NCBI GenBank assembly: GCA_963995505.1
Contig: OZ023197.1
Coordinates: 727,001 to 791,000, forward strand
Source of the DNA: Hypericum androsaemum
Taxonomy: Eukaryota > Streptophyta > Magnoliopsida > Malpighiales > Hypericaceae
Direction: 5' to 3'
Length of the DNA: 64,000 nucleotides
The notes below the pieces were generated by a model. The model was not told where the DNA came from, made no database searches, and saw only the letters and a program-made list of their open reading frames with translations. Below are positions 46,544 to 58,301 of the stretch, piece after piece. Each line of letters begins with the position of its first letter. The stretch's first letter is position 1. The position numbers were made by a program, and so were the translations under genes.

Positions 46544-47125
46544 ATGGCTACTGGAGGAAGGTATCTGAATTTCTGTGCAACGGAACTTCGACAAAAAGTT
46601 CTGAAGCGCCGTTTACCGCTACGAGTACCTAAGGATGACATGTATGTCATCGTTGAGCATATCGAGGCTGTTCACCGGGAGATGCAAGACTGCATCTGGG
46701 CCGGAGGTTATAATTATGGAGAGGACTGGCCATCCATGTTTCGAAACCTCCTGGTCACGCTGAAAATCCGTAAAGATATGTGTGTCTTCTCGGAACCTGA
46801 GTTCAATACCCATAGAGATGCTCTCTATGGTCTGATGCACTATCTTGAGAAAAGGGGTCTTCGCAGAGAAATGGTACCTTCTCCTGTTCTGAAGCTGCGA
46901 AGCGGTTTAATCTTGAATCGCTACCTCGCTACAGAATACTATTATAGTTTTCCTCTCCTCCTGATCATCTGGATTATGGAATCGATCCCTGTTCCGGCGG
47001 TGAACTTGGAATCCTTTGCCGGATCGTCCTCGCACCCAGTCCCCACAGGATGGTCCTCGGACTCGGATCCAGATATATATCTGGATTCTCCTACCGGGTC
47101 GCCTGGACATCCGATCCCCGTGTGA
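46544..47125 (+). CDS. Extra reading frame of unknown function in the Copia-2 leader
   Basis: 193 aa from the ATG at 46544 to TGA at 47125, uninterrupted. The start is MATGGRYLNFCATELRQK. The first 130 residues look like a compact mixed alpha/beta protein with charged and aromatic residues (VPKDDMYVIVEHIEAVHREM, WAGGYNYGEDWPSMFRNLLV); after a hydrophobic patch (FPLLLIIWI) comes a Ser/Pro/Asp-rich tail with two GSSSHPVPTGWSS/GSPGHPIPV-like units. It lies between the 5' LTR and gag, on the same strand, about 375 bp upstream of the gag start. I do not recognise the family. It has stayed open while gag-pol collected several stops. It could be an accessory element gene or a captured host fragment. 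Confidence 0.5.
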   Translation: MATGGRYLNFCATELRQKVLKRRLPLRVPKDDMYVIVEHIEAVHREMQDCIWAGGYNYGEDWPSMFRNLLVTLKIRKDMCVFSEPEFNTHRDALYGLMHYLEKRGLRREMVPSPVLKLRSGLILNRYLATEYYYSFPLLLIIWIMESIPVPAVNLESFAGSSSHPVPTGWSSDSDPDIYLDSPTGSPGHPIPV

Positions 47126-47501
47126 TTATATGTTGTGTTTAACTGTCCCCATGTACATATGTTATTTTTGAGAGATTTTTGTACAATAGGTTGAGCCCTT
47201 GTCTGAGCTTTTGTGCATGTGTGAGCAAACTCAGAGTGTACAAATGCATGTGTCAAACATGTAATTAAATAAAGATGTTTGTTTAATTGCTTCCACTTGA
47301 GTTTACTATCAATGAACTTTAAACGGTTGAAGTTTAAGATTAATACTTGAATGTTGAGGGGAAGCATGCCCGCGACCTACTTCGATTTTGAGATTAATCA
47401 AGGACTTCTTATCGTTAAAAGTTATGAGTGATTAGTAAATTGAATCATATTGCCAAATTAAATTTCTAATATGTTCTCATATTAAAAAAATCCCTATAGA
47501 G

Positions 47502-50500
47502 ATGTCAGTTGCTTTTAGATCCATCATAGCTGAGTTAAACCGTGAGTTAAAATTCAACGGTAAAAACTATGAGAATTGGAGCATGAAAATCCAATATATG
47601 CTTGAGGAACAAGGGGTTCTGGAGCACATACATGTGATAATGAATGAGCCTGAAGAAGGCACAACTGCTGAACATAAGCGAGACAAAGAAGCTTATGTTA
47701 TTTGGAAGAGGAAAAATACTAGTGCTTGATTGATTTTGCTAAGTTCAATGATAGATGATGTCACTCGACAATTTCGCGTGTATGACAACCCGAAGGAGTT
47801 ATGGGATGCTCTCAAACAAAAATTTAGAAAGCTTTCAGTGTCAAAGCTGCGTGCTTTGACTATAAGGTTTGACACCTTTAAGAAGCGTCCGGAGGTTCCC
47901 ATGGGGAAACATTTGAGAGTGATGTCTAATATGATCAGTGAACTAGCAGGGCTGGTCACATACTTAGCAACGAGCAGCAGATTCAAGCTGTCATCTGTTC
48001 TCTACCACCAAGTTGGGAACAAATGAAGATGAATCTTATCCATTTCGACCATTTGGTAACATTTGATAATGTTGCCAGATACCTTGAGCTGGAAGAAGAT
48101 CGCCTCCTAGCTATGAAATCCCACCCTGAAGCCCATTCGATTTGTTCGACTGGGAGTGGTGGGAAAAAGAAGAAAGGTAAAGGAAAGGGTAAGTGTAAAC
48201 AAACTCCAAAAGCTGAAAACTGTAGAACCAAGTTGGATGGCTCCAAGGCTAAAAAGAACAAACGGTTTAACATTTCAAAAGTGAAATATTTTAACTGTCA
48301 ACAGAAGGGACATTTTGCAAAAGATTGCAAGATGCCCAAACAGGTACACCTAAACTCAATTGTGAGTAAGTTGTATGTATCCTCTTGTACCCTTCTAACT
48401 GAATCACATTCTATGTGGGTGATTAATTCAGTAGCGACAGACCATGTAGCTAGAGACCGTTGTTCGTTCATTGAATACAGGCGGTTGCCGGTTGGAGCAA
48501 AAACTATTTTTGTTGGTAACAACTCGTGCGTAGATGTGAAAGGCTTGGGCACTTGTAAATTACACCTTCGTGGTGGTCGTGCCCTTCTTTTACATGACGT
48601 GTTGTTTGCTCCAGACATTTGAAGGAATCTGATCTCAGTTTTGGCCTTAATGTCTTTAGGTTTTCGGTTGTCATTTGAGGACGACACCCTTAGATTATTT
48701 TTGGATGATGCCTATTTTGGCCTTGGATATATATCAGAAGATTTTTTTATTCTGGATATCAATCCTTGTGAAAGCTTTTCCTTAGTCACTAGTTCGAACT
48801 CATCAGAGGATGATATTAAACTATGGCATTCTAGACTAGGCCACATCGGTCAGGATCGTTTAAACCGTCTAGCTAAGGCAGGACTGCTAGAAAATGTAGA
48901 GAAATCTATATTACCCAGATGTGTATCCTGTCTAGAATGGAAAAGTACTAGGAAACTTTTCGGTACTGGGGCTAGAGCCAAATTTTCACTGCAATTAGTC
49001 CATTCCGACATATGTGGTCCAATGAATGTGAGGGCAAGGCTTGGAGCATATTACTTCATCACATTTATTGACGACTATACTAGATATGGTCTGATATACC
49101 TGATTTCTTACAAGTCTGAAGCCTTAAACTGCTTTATGACATACATGAGTTTTGTTTAGAATCAGAAGGACAGAAAGATAAAGGCCTTACGAACTGATCG
49201 TGGCCGTGAATATCTTTCTGATGAGTTCAAAGCTCTATGCATTGAAAAAGGGATTGAACGTCAGTTGTCCATTCCTTATACACCCCAGCAAAACGGGGTT
49301 GCTGAAAGAAGGAATAGAACTCTTCTTGACATGGTTAGATCGATGATGGCAGAGGCAAATTTGCCTATATCATTCTATGGAGATGCGCTCCTGACTGTCG
49401 CATACGTTCTAAACCGTGTTCCCTCTAAGTCTGTTACAGCCACTCCTTACAAAATGTGGACAGATCGGAAGCCCAATTTATCCTATTTTAAGCCATGGGG
49501 TGTGCGTCATATGTCTATTCTACCTCAAGTAGTTTCGGTAAATTATGAACTGATCGTGGCCGTGAATATCTTTCTGATGAGTTCAAAGCTCTATGCATTG
49601 AAAAAGGGATTGAACATCAGTTGTCCATTCCTTATACACCCCAGCAAAATGGGGTTGCTGAAACAAGGAATAGAACTCTTCTTGACATGGTTAGATCGAT
49701 GATGGCAGAGGCAAATTTGCCTATATCATTCTATGGAGATGCGCTCCTGACTGCCGCATACGTTCTAAATCGTGTTCCCTCTAAGTCTGTTACAGCCACT
49801 CCTTACAAAATGTGGACAGATCGGAAGCCCAATTTATCCTATTTTAAGCCATGGGGTGTGCGTCATATGTCTATTCTACCTCAAGTAGTTTTGGTAAATT
49901 AGGACTGAGAGGTAGAAAAAGTATCTTTATAAGATACCCAGAGGTATCTAAAGGGTACGTATTTGTGGGTGAACTAGACAATGGACAAGTAACCAAATTT
50001 GAATCACGCGATGTCATATTTTTGGAGAATGAATTTTCAAAGTTGGGGGAGGTTCGTAATGACCTTACCCTTTATGAGACAGATGCACCAGAATCATCTG
50101 GATCACTTCTTCCGAGTGGGAGAATTGAGGAGGAAGATAGAGTTTTTCTAACTCAAAATAATCCGGAAGGTCGTGATCTGAGTCCTGAAAGGGAGGTAAT
50201 TCTTTATTCCAGTGAGAGTACGGTATTTTTACCCAGTGGGAGTGCGATTCCTGGATATGATGAATATATGAGAGATGTTTATCAAAATCAAAAATATCGT
50301 AGGTCTAACAGAACTAGCATACCACACCGACGATTTGACATCGAAGGCGAGGCTAATGCGTTCTTGGTATCACTAAAGAAATTTAGTGGTCCAAGTACAA
50401 TTCTTCTGGTCATCCTGCAGGATGAAGATGAGCCAAAGAATGTATCTGGAGTTTTGTCATCTCCAAAATAAACTGAATGGATGAATGCAATGGAAGAAGA

Positions 50501-51987
50501 AATGTCTTCTATGATCAAAAACCAGGTTTGGGATCTGGTTGACCTACCTAAGGGGCGTAGGGCAATTGATTCTCAAAATCAAGCGTAATGCAGATGGCAG
50601 TATCGAAAGATACAAAGCGCGTTTGGTTGCCCAAGGGTTCAAACAACAGGCTGGGATAGACTACGAGGAGACTTTTGCACCTGTTGTTAGATTTATGTCA
50701 ATTAGGGTCATTTTAGTCATTGTTGCTAACATGAATCTAGAATTACATCAAATTGATATAAAGACTGCTTTTCTCCACGAAGAATTGGATGAAGAAATCT
50801 ACATGATTCAGCCTGAGGACTACATTCTAAAAGGCTGCGAACACAAAGTTTGCAAATTGAATAGATCAATTTGTGGCCTTAAGCAGTCGTTTAGACAGTG
50901 ATATATTTGCTTTCATAATACGATCATGCAGCATAATTTTATAATGATAGACGAAGATCACTGTGTATATATTAAGCAATCAGAAAGGAAGTTTGTTATC
51001 ATCACTTTGTATATTGATGACATACTTTTAGCTGGAAATGACATGGAATTTCTTGTCGAAATCAAAGATTGGTTATCTTCCAACTTTGAAATGAAAGACA
51101 TGGGTGAAGCGGATTACATACTCGGAGTTAAGATTTTGAGGAATCGTTCGAAAAGAATAGTGTCTCTCTCACAAGAGAGATATATTCGTAAAGTAGTAGA
51201 ACGTTTCAATTGTGATCACAGTAACCCAAAGTACGTTTCATTGGTTAAAGGTCATAATTTGTGTAAGGACATGTGCCCAAAAATAGCTAAACAACGTGGG
51301 GACATGGAGAAAATTCCTTATGCCAACGCAGTTGGATGCCTGATGTACGCAATGTTGTGTACGAGACCTGATATTTGCTATGCTGTTAGAATAGCAAGCA
51401 GATATCAGTTTGATCCAGGCAATGCTCACTGGAAGGCTGTCAAAGGAATTTTAAAATATTTGAACACTACTACAGAATACTCCTTGTGCTATCAAGGGCG
51501 TGACCTGATACTGAGTGGCTACATTGATGCTGATTGGGGAGGTGATGTGGACAAGAAAAAGTCTACATCTGGATTCATTTTCTTGTTGAGCGGGGGTGCT
51601 ATCTCATGGAGCAGTAAGAAGCAAACATATGTATCACTGTCAACAATGGAAGCGGAATATGTAGCTTCAGCTCATGCTGCACAAGAAGCGGTATGGTTGA
51701 AGAGATTCTTAAGCCATCTCTCTCTGATCAACTCGACGGAGCCCGTGACTCTATTTTGCAATAATCAGGCAGCTATAGCGTATGCTAAGGATCCTAGATT
51801 CCATAGCAGGGCTAAGCATATAGATATTAAATTTTACTTTGTTAGAAGTTTAGTAAAATATAAAGAACTGTGTATGAAATACATATCTACACGAGATATG
51901 GCCGCAGATCCAATGACTAAAGTATTACCTCGAGAAGTATTCGAGAAATATGTTAAGTCACTGGCTTTACGACAGTTTTATTTGTAA
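47502..51987 (+). pseudogene. Copia-2 gag-pol polyprotein, decayed
   Basis: Gag starts MSVAFRSIIAELNRELKFNG. Then follow a damaged zinc knuckle (YFNCQQKGHFAKDC, first Cys replaced by Tyr), protease (WVINSVATDHVA, where DSGA is expected, so the catalytic Asp is lost), the pre-integrase motif (LWHSRLGHIG), an integrase core (VHSDICGPM, FIDDYTRYGLIYLI, PYTPQQNGVAERRNRTLLDM), reverse transcriptase (LYIDDILLAGND) and RNase H (DADWGGDVDKKKSTSGF), ending at 51987. In-frame stops occur near 47728, 48621, 49158 and 50900, a frame change near 48010, and a 356-bp duplication in the integrase. The RT-RNase H end is open for 353 codons. It cannot make active enzymes. Confidence 0.93.
49191..49902 (+). repeat. 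356-bp tandem duplication in the Copia-2 integrase
   Basis: 49191-49546 and 49547-49902 both begin gaactgatcgtggccgtg and end ggtaaatta, with only a handful of substitutions. The unit is not a multiple of three, so it shifts the frame. It repeats the region holding PYTPQQNGVAE and the following helices. Confidence 0.95.
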
Positions 51988-52927
51988 TCCAATTAGTTAG
52001 AATAAAGAAATTTTATTTGGCAATATGAGTTAATTATGAAACATGTCGGACAGAGAATAGCCCACTCAAAAGGTGTGTACCTCAGTGGGAGTCAAGAAGT
52101 TGATTCATAGATGAGATGAGGCAATTATTGGACATTCATAGGTGTATGTCCTATGACGGAATGTCGTCTTGCTCAAGAGCAAGTTTCCTTATGGGATGCA
52201 GGAATAAGTTGCTGCATTTGGATTTTCTATAATCCATATGATAAGATATAAGTGGACCTTATCATACTGTCTTCCTATTAGCCTAGAGTTAAGCTATGGC
52301 AGATACTCTAGTATGGTGTTAAATGACATGTGTACCTTTTAAAAGGGAAAGTACATCGTAACACGTGATCAGTATCATGTGTGCTACTCGACCACTGGAT
52401 GGGATGAAAATGTTGAGTGATTTCAAAATCTCTGATGTGAGACCAATTTTTGAGAACTGTAATTCCCGAAACCTACCCTTAAGATCCTAAACGTATTCTG
52501 GAAGTATGATCCAGTACTGTTAGCTTGGAAAGTTTATGAAAAGGTTATGCCATAGCGATTCGACCTGGGAGGGCTGACCAGAAAAGTAGGCTGTATCATT
52601 ATGAAAGGAATATAGTTAAGGGAGAAGGAACTTTGTTAATCACATTCTGAGTTTCGTAGTTCAAGTGCACCAATTGTATTAAAAAGTACAATAGTGAACC
52701 TGAATATAATTGTTTGAAATCACTGATGTGAACAATGGAATGTGACATGAGTCCTGGGGTAATAGCATGCATTATACAAGAAGGTTGTCGAGATGCTACT
52801 ATTCAAGTAGTCTGAGTGTCTGTGCTCTTGAATTTGGCTTAACACACTCGACGTATGCTGGTCGCACAAAATTCTTTAAAGAAATCTGATAGTTGTTGAT
52901 CAAGGTCAATAATAATTGAGTGGGAGA

Positions 52928-53478
52928 TGTTGGACCTAAAGGCTCAATCAGGCAATTATTATTGTGCCTGATTGGGCCTAGGCCCATCAGGCCCATAAGT
53001 TGGGTTGGATGGGCCGGTCAACGCACGTAGGCGCCACGTCAGCAAGACGTAGCGCTGACGCAGTTGCCGCCAATGTTGGTGGCCCACGTGGCGGACATAC
53101 AGTCCGAAGTACCACGTGGCGGCCATGCGATCCGAAGTGCCACGTGGCGGACATGCAACCCAGTAGTGCCACATGGCGCATTCTGGTGTGCCGGTGGCTG
53201 AACCAAAATATAAGTTTGCCCACAACCACTCAATAAGAAAGAAAAAACTCTGGAATAGTCCCTGAGTTTTGATCAGATTTTCTATAGAGGAAATCTCGTA
53301 AAAATTAATTACGAATCCGTTAAAACGTGATCGTAATTCGACTAGCACGAAAACATTGTGGACCCGAACATGTGGACCTCTTGCTTCAATAAGTAAGTAA
53401 TTTATTATTAACGAATTAATTTATTAATTTATCGAATTTAACATGTAATTACTTGTTAATTGTGCATTAAATCCGTCA
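52928..53478 (+). repeat. 3' LTR of Copia-2
   Basis: 551 bp, matching 44818-45357, with one more copy of the tgccacgtggcggacatgc-type unit and a lost segment around ccctataatagagaaatctgg. Preceded by the polypurine tract gagtgggaga. Confidence 0.93.
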
Positions 53479-55489
53479 CTAATATTACAAAGTATTCAAG
53501 GGTATTTAACCAAAAAGTTTTCTCATATGAAAATCCCAAACTAAGAACCACTAGATAATATGATAATTGGTCAAAAAGATTGGGCCGCGAAAGTAACGAT
53601 CGGAGGTGACATCTGGCGGGCTTTCGGCCGACAGTTTTTGTACGTCAAGGGTAGGTGCGCATGGAAATAGTCACATTCTTTTAAATCTCTCATCAGCCTT
53701 AAACCTTGGGATCGTACAAATCATTGAAGGCAAGTACTGATGCGAGTTTATACCCCACACAATGCATTATCAATATTATCTGATCGATTAATTAATTAGA
53801 TTTAGATGAAACGAATAAAATTTTTCTAGCCGAGTTTTAATACAATTGATATTATGAATGTTCGAGTTCAAGAAATTTACTTAAACTTAAAATAATTTAT
53901 CAATAATTGATATAGGTAATTATGAGTGTAAATTGAATCGTATGATCGAATACATCCTCCAGCCTATTCAACTTATATCTCGTCCACATGTTTCGATTCC
54001 CTTTTGACCATTTGGCGTTTTGGGTCCCAACTTTGTTATGAATTCTGGGATTCCTGTTAAATTGTGTCAACAAAAATTGAGAAATTTGCTCGAACCATGT
54101 ACTCAAAAGATAGTTATTCATATACTCATAAAGAACGTATGGATTTATTTTCGAGAAGAGAGAAGCTTGGTGGTCCTCGGGACTTACTTGAATCTTCTAG
54201 TAGGCGAATGTGTCTTCGGGTGATTATATACCTTTATTTAAACCGTGAATCATTTCTTGCTTTTCTTTACCATACAAGTTAGTTATTGGTTTAATAAAAC
54301 GCTCACTTATAAAAAATCATATATGGTCAAAATCTAGTGATATCACCACCCGACCAAAGAAATTATAATCGATTATCTCGTACGTTGTAATAAATCGGGG
54401 CCAAATTATTTGCTTAAATTAGATGACGGTTTCGTACTCGGTGTGTCCCGGAATGTGGACAAATACCCGACACTGTAGTACCGATTTTAATTTAATTATG
54501 AAACCTCTTTGAGAGCGGCAGCTTTTTTGGGACAAGATTTATTACCATGGCATTAAGTATCTCGAGAACATACAGTATCGTAGTATTCTTTTTTGAACAC
54601 ACCAAACAAAAAAAAATATTATTCTTTTTTATGAGTCGTGATACATTAATATTTGAATACCTAGCAATATAAAACAAAAATATCTATCGGCGGGAGGAGT
54701 CGAGCTCGTAAGTTGTGGTGGTCGGCGTCCGAATTGCCCGACGACAAGACGACCTGTCGTAATTGGTTTTCGTCGATTTCGAGGGTGACCGTTCCTCCAC
54801 GTCGGAGTCGAAGAGTGGTTCGAAGCCCAAGCCAAGAACGGCGGCGTTTAGTCTTTTAGATGTGGAACTGGATTGAGTCATTAATTTTTGTTAGATGTTG
54901 GTTTATTTTTGCAGATGCACGCTTAATCTGAGAGATCATTTGGTGGGAAAATAAATTTTGAGTTTTGTCTTTTAGATGTGGAACTGGATTGAGTTTTGCA
55001 GATGCACGCCCAATTATGAACTTGTCTTCGTGTTCCCATATGTCACCCAATTGCTTTGCGAATTGGGTTTTGGTTTTTCTAATTTGGATTTTTAATTCGA
55101 ATTTGAGTTTTTAAAATTAGGATTCTTTAAATTTTAAGTATCTAATTAGTTTTAATTATCAATAACAAGATTTGGGTTTGAGTTTTTTTTAGAAAATGAA
55201 ATGGGAGGAAGAAAAAAAAAGTGAAGGGAGAAGGAGAAAGGGATATTTTTTCTTCTTTTAAGTGGGAGATATATTTTTGTCTTTTTAAGTGAGGGTTCCC
55301 CGAAAAAAATGACATATTTTGGCAATAGGGACCCTAGATTATAATAAAACAAAACACGAAGGATGATAACATTATTTCTGAAAATTGAGGGACGCTAGAA
55401 GTAGGGTGACGAAATCTCATAGACCTAAGAATAATTTACTTTAAAATAATTTTTGAGAGAGTTTTGTCACTCTTCAAAAGTCTCACACG
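53479..55489. other. Intergenic region with coding-looking scraps
   Basis: AT-rich, without a supported gene. The minus-strand interval 54684-54881 has higher GC and a plausible peptide (LGFEPLFDSDVEERSPSK), perhaps the end of a gene fragment. It overlaps the start of a short duplication at 54851. Confidence 0.4.
54851..55010. repeat. Short direct duplication, offset 116 bp
   Basis: gtcttttagatgtggaactg occurs at 54851 and again at 54967, each followed by gattgagt and then ttgcagatgcacgc; the first copy has about 33 additional bases between these phrases. Confidence 0.85.
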
Positions 55490-56209
55490 TAGGGATGGCA
55501 ATGGGTAGAGTAGGGTATTGGTAAGACCCTACTCATACCCTAGTTTTTTTAGTTGGACCCATGCCCTACTCTCGATCCTACAAATATTTTATTGTTAGAT
55601 TCATATCTACCCTCCTGGAGATCCAGGGTCTACAGGGTCCGACCCTTTAACGTTCTGCATTTTGACAATTTTTAATCACAAGTTAATTTTTATATAAAAT
55701 TTAAATAAATTTAAGACATCTACTATATTACACATCAATATTCAATAGAACATTGATGAAACATCAAATTTTGTAATTTAATTTCAATAGTACAAGGTTT
55801 TCTTTTTCGAGTTTGAACTATATATAAAAAATTCAACAAAAGAAATATATAAAATGTCGGTTTCTAGTGATCCATTATTCACGACATCTTCTAAGTTGGT
55901 TGTATAATAACATAATAAATATGTTAAAGTTAACTATAAAGTATATTATATATATTATCAATACGGTCTAATTAGGATTTAACTAGGGTCTAATTAGGGT
56001 AAAGTCTAAAATAAGGTAAAAATATAATTGTAGGGTTCGACCCACAGGGTCTTACTAGATTCATACCCTACCCTAGACCCTACTTCTAAACATGGACCCA
56101 TACACATACTCATACCCTACCCTAGACCCAGTCAAAGTCAACATACCCTAGACCCGTAGGATAAGGGTAGGGTCCGACCCTCAGGATATGGGTATTTCTG
56201 TCATCTCTA
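55490..56209. mobile_element. hAT-like non-autonomous element rich in TAGGGTA/TACCCTA
   Basis: The left end TAGGGATGGCAATGGG and the reverse complement of the right end TAGAGATGACAG are imperfect inverted repeats, flanked by ctcacacg (55482-55489) and ctcacaca (56210-56217), an 8-bp duplication with one change. The interior is non-coding, with repeated gaccctac/taccctac near both ends. A well-known kind of plant hAT MITE. Confidence 0.85.
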
Positions 56210-56367
56210 CTCACACAGTAATAACAGGTAGTCTAAGACAAAAAAATAAGAATAATGACCAAATAACCCTCTCTACATACATCAAAAGTCTAATTAACAC
56301 CCTTTATTAAAAAGTACTTATTAATAGGTAGAGACCTATTTCTAATAAAGAATGTTAATTATAATTT

Positions 56368-57597
56368 GGGCAAATTACCCTCACATCCTTGAGGTTTGGT
56401 CACCCTCCACCTAGGGTCCCTGACTTTTGGAAAAAGATTGTCCCGTCCCTAAGTTTTGATGATAATAGACTCTCGGGTCCCTGGCTGACGTCATCGACTC
56501 TTTTTTTCATTTTTGGTCATAGAAATGACCAAAATATCCTTAAACAAAAAATAAATTATTTTACCTTCTTCAACCTTTTACCTCCCCCTCCCCCTCCCGC
56601 TCCCGCTCCCGCTCTGGCTCCCGCTCCCGCTCCTCCTCCCCCTCTCCCGCTCCCGCTCTCGCTCCCCCCCTCCTCCCCCTCCGCTCCCTCCCTCCCCCCC
56701 TCCCGCTCCCTCCCTCTCCCCCTCCCGATGGGGTCTCACTACATGATGACTTAAATGGGTCTCCCGCTACAGTCCACCATACAAACGTAGGGAAAGAAAA
56801 GAGGAAAGGCTCAAAAGCCAAACCATTTTAAGAATTTGCCATATAATGGACACGAAATATTTGATATATAGCATAATTTTCCTTGACTGATTGATTGTTG
56901 ATAATAATTTTCATTTAAAATGAAAATGGGATCCTAGAGAATCACCGATCGGGCTCGGCACCGAGTTCATTTGCAAGAACAATTGGGAATTCTGATAAAA
57001 TCATTCAAATCTCCCTGCACCAAACCACAACCATCTTCTAATACCAATCAAGACGAACAAAGACACTCAGACCGAAACCCGAAACGGAGAGAAGAAGAAG
57101 AAGAAGAAGAAGAAGAAGAAGAAGAAGCAAGTGAGTGATTAATTATTACAGTGACAAAGGAGACGCCGAGGGTGTTGAAGTGGTGGATGAGGGTGGACTT
57201 GGAAGGGTTGGAGAGGGTGGACTTGAAAGGGTTGGAGGGGGAGGAGCGGGGGGAGCGGGAGGGGGAGAGGGGGAGGAGGGGGGGAGCGGGAGCGGGAGCA
57301 GGAGCGGGAGCGAGCGGGAGGGGGAGAGGGGAAGGAGGGGGGGGGAGCGGGAGCGGGAGCGGGAGTAGGAGGGGGAGGTGGAGGTAAAAGGTTGAAGAAG
57401 GTAAAAAAAATTATTTTTTGTTTAAGGGTATTTTGGTCATTTTCATGACCAAAAATGAAAAAAAGAGCCGATGACGTTAGCCAGGGACCCGAGGGTCTAT
57501 TATCGTCAAAACTTAGGGACGGGACAATCTTTTTCCAAAAGTCAGGGACCCTAGGGGAAGGGTGACCAAACCTCAAGGATGTGAGAGTAATTTGCCC
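56368..57597. mobile_element. Foldback Mutator-like element A, long terminal inverted repeats
   Basis: The 1230-bp element has a perfect 9-bp target duplication TTATAATTT (56359-56367 and 57598-57606), the size typical of Mutator-like transposases. Its ends start GGGCAAATTAC and stay complementary for about 220 bp (gtttggtcaccct, ttttggaaaaagattgtccc, ttggtcatagaaatgacc). Each arm then runs into a (ggaggg/gggagc)n tract, C-rich on the left and G-rich on the right. The middle (about 56755-57235) contains non-repeat DNA including a (gaa)n block. No transposase is encoded. Confidence 0.93.
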
Positions 57598-57719
57598 TTA
57601 TAATTTTTGTGTATGTAGAAGAACTTATTTGAAATTTATGCCAAAAATTATTGTCTTCGTAGCCTAGATGAAGGCCAAAAGTACTTCGAATCCATTATTT
57701 CCTATATCTAAAGTATTTA

Positions 57720-58253
57720 GGAAAAAGTCCACTTTAGTATCCTGTGGTATCGCCCAAAATTACTTTAGTACCCTATGGTAAAAAACCGACCAATCGAGTC
57801 ATACTTATTCTAATTAACATCAAAAAGGTCATCGGGCAGCTGCCCGGACCCGCCCGAACCCTGCCCGGACTACGTGGCCAGCCACGTCACCAAAACTTGA
57901 TGACGTGGCGCCACGTGGAGGAGGAGGATGAGGAGGAGGAGGACGAAGCGGAGGAGGACGAGGACGAGGAGGAGGAGGATGAGGAGGAGGAGGAGGAGGA
58001 GGAGGCGGAGGAGGAGGACGAATTGGAGGAGGAGGAGGACGAAGTGGAGGAGGAGGAGGAGGAGGAGGAGGACGAGGAGGAGGAGGAGGCGGAGGAGGAC
58101 GAGGAGGCGGAGGAGGACGAGGAGGCGGATGAGGAGGAGGAGGATGAGGAGGAGGAGGACGAAGTGGAGGAGGAGGCGGAGGAGGAGGACGAGCCGGAGG
58201 AGGAGGACGAGGACGAGGAGGAGGAGGACGAAGTGGAGGAGGAGGCGGAGGAG

Positions 58254-58301
<48 letters not shown>

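Larger units (their letters stand above)
44818..53478 (+). mobile_element. Ty1/Copia LTR retrotransposon (element Copia-2)
   Basis: The 8661-bp plus-strand element is bounded by 540/551-bp LTRs (TGTTGGACCTAAAGG to GTCA). A canonical initiator-Met tRNA binding site TGGTATCAGAGC lies at 45360-45371, two bases after the LTR, and a polypurine tract (gagtgggaga) directly precedes the right LTR. Flanks TTAAA and CTAAT are not a clean target duplication. The interior holds a 2.1-kb leader with an extra reading frame, a broken gag-pol, and about 0.9 kb of 3' untranslated DNA. Confidence 0.93.

Noticed and set aside
56570..57576. Pro/Arg/Gly-rich frames in both arms of foldback element A
   Set aside because: Products of ggaggg-type simple repeats in inverted orientation.
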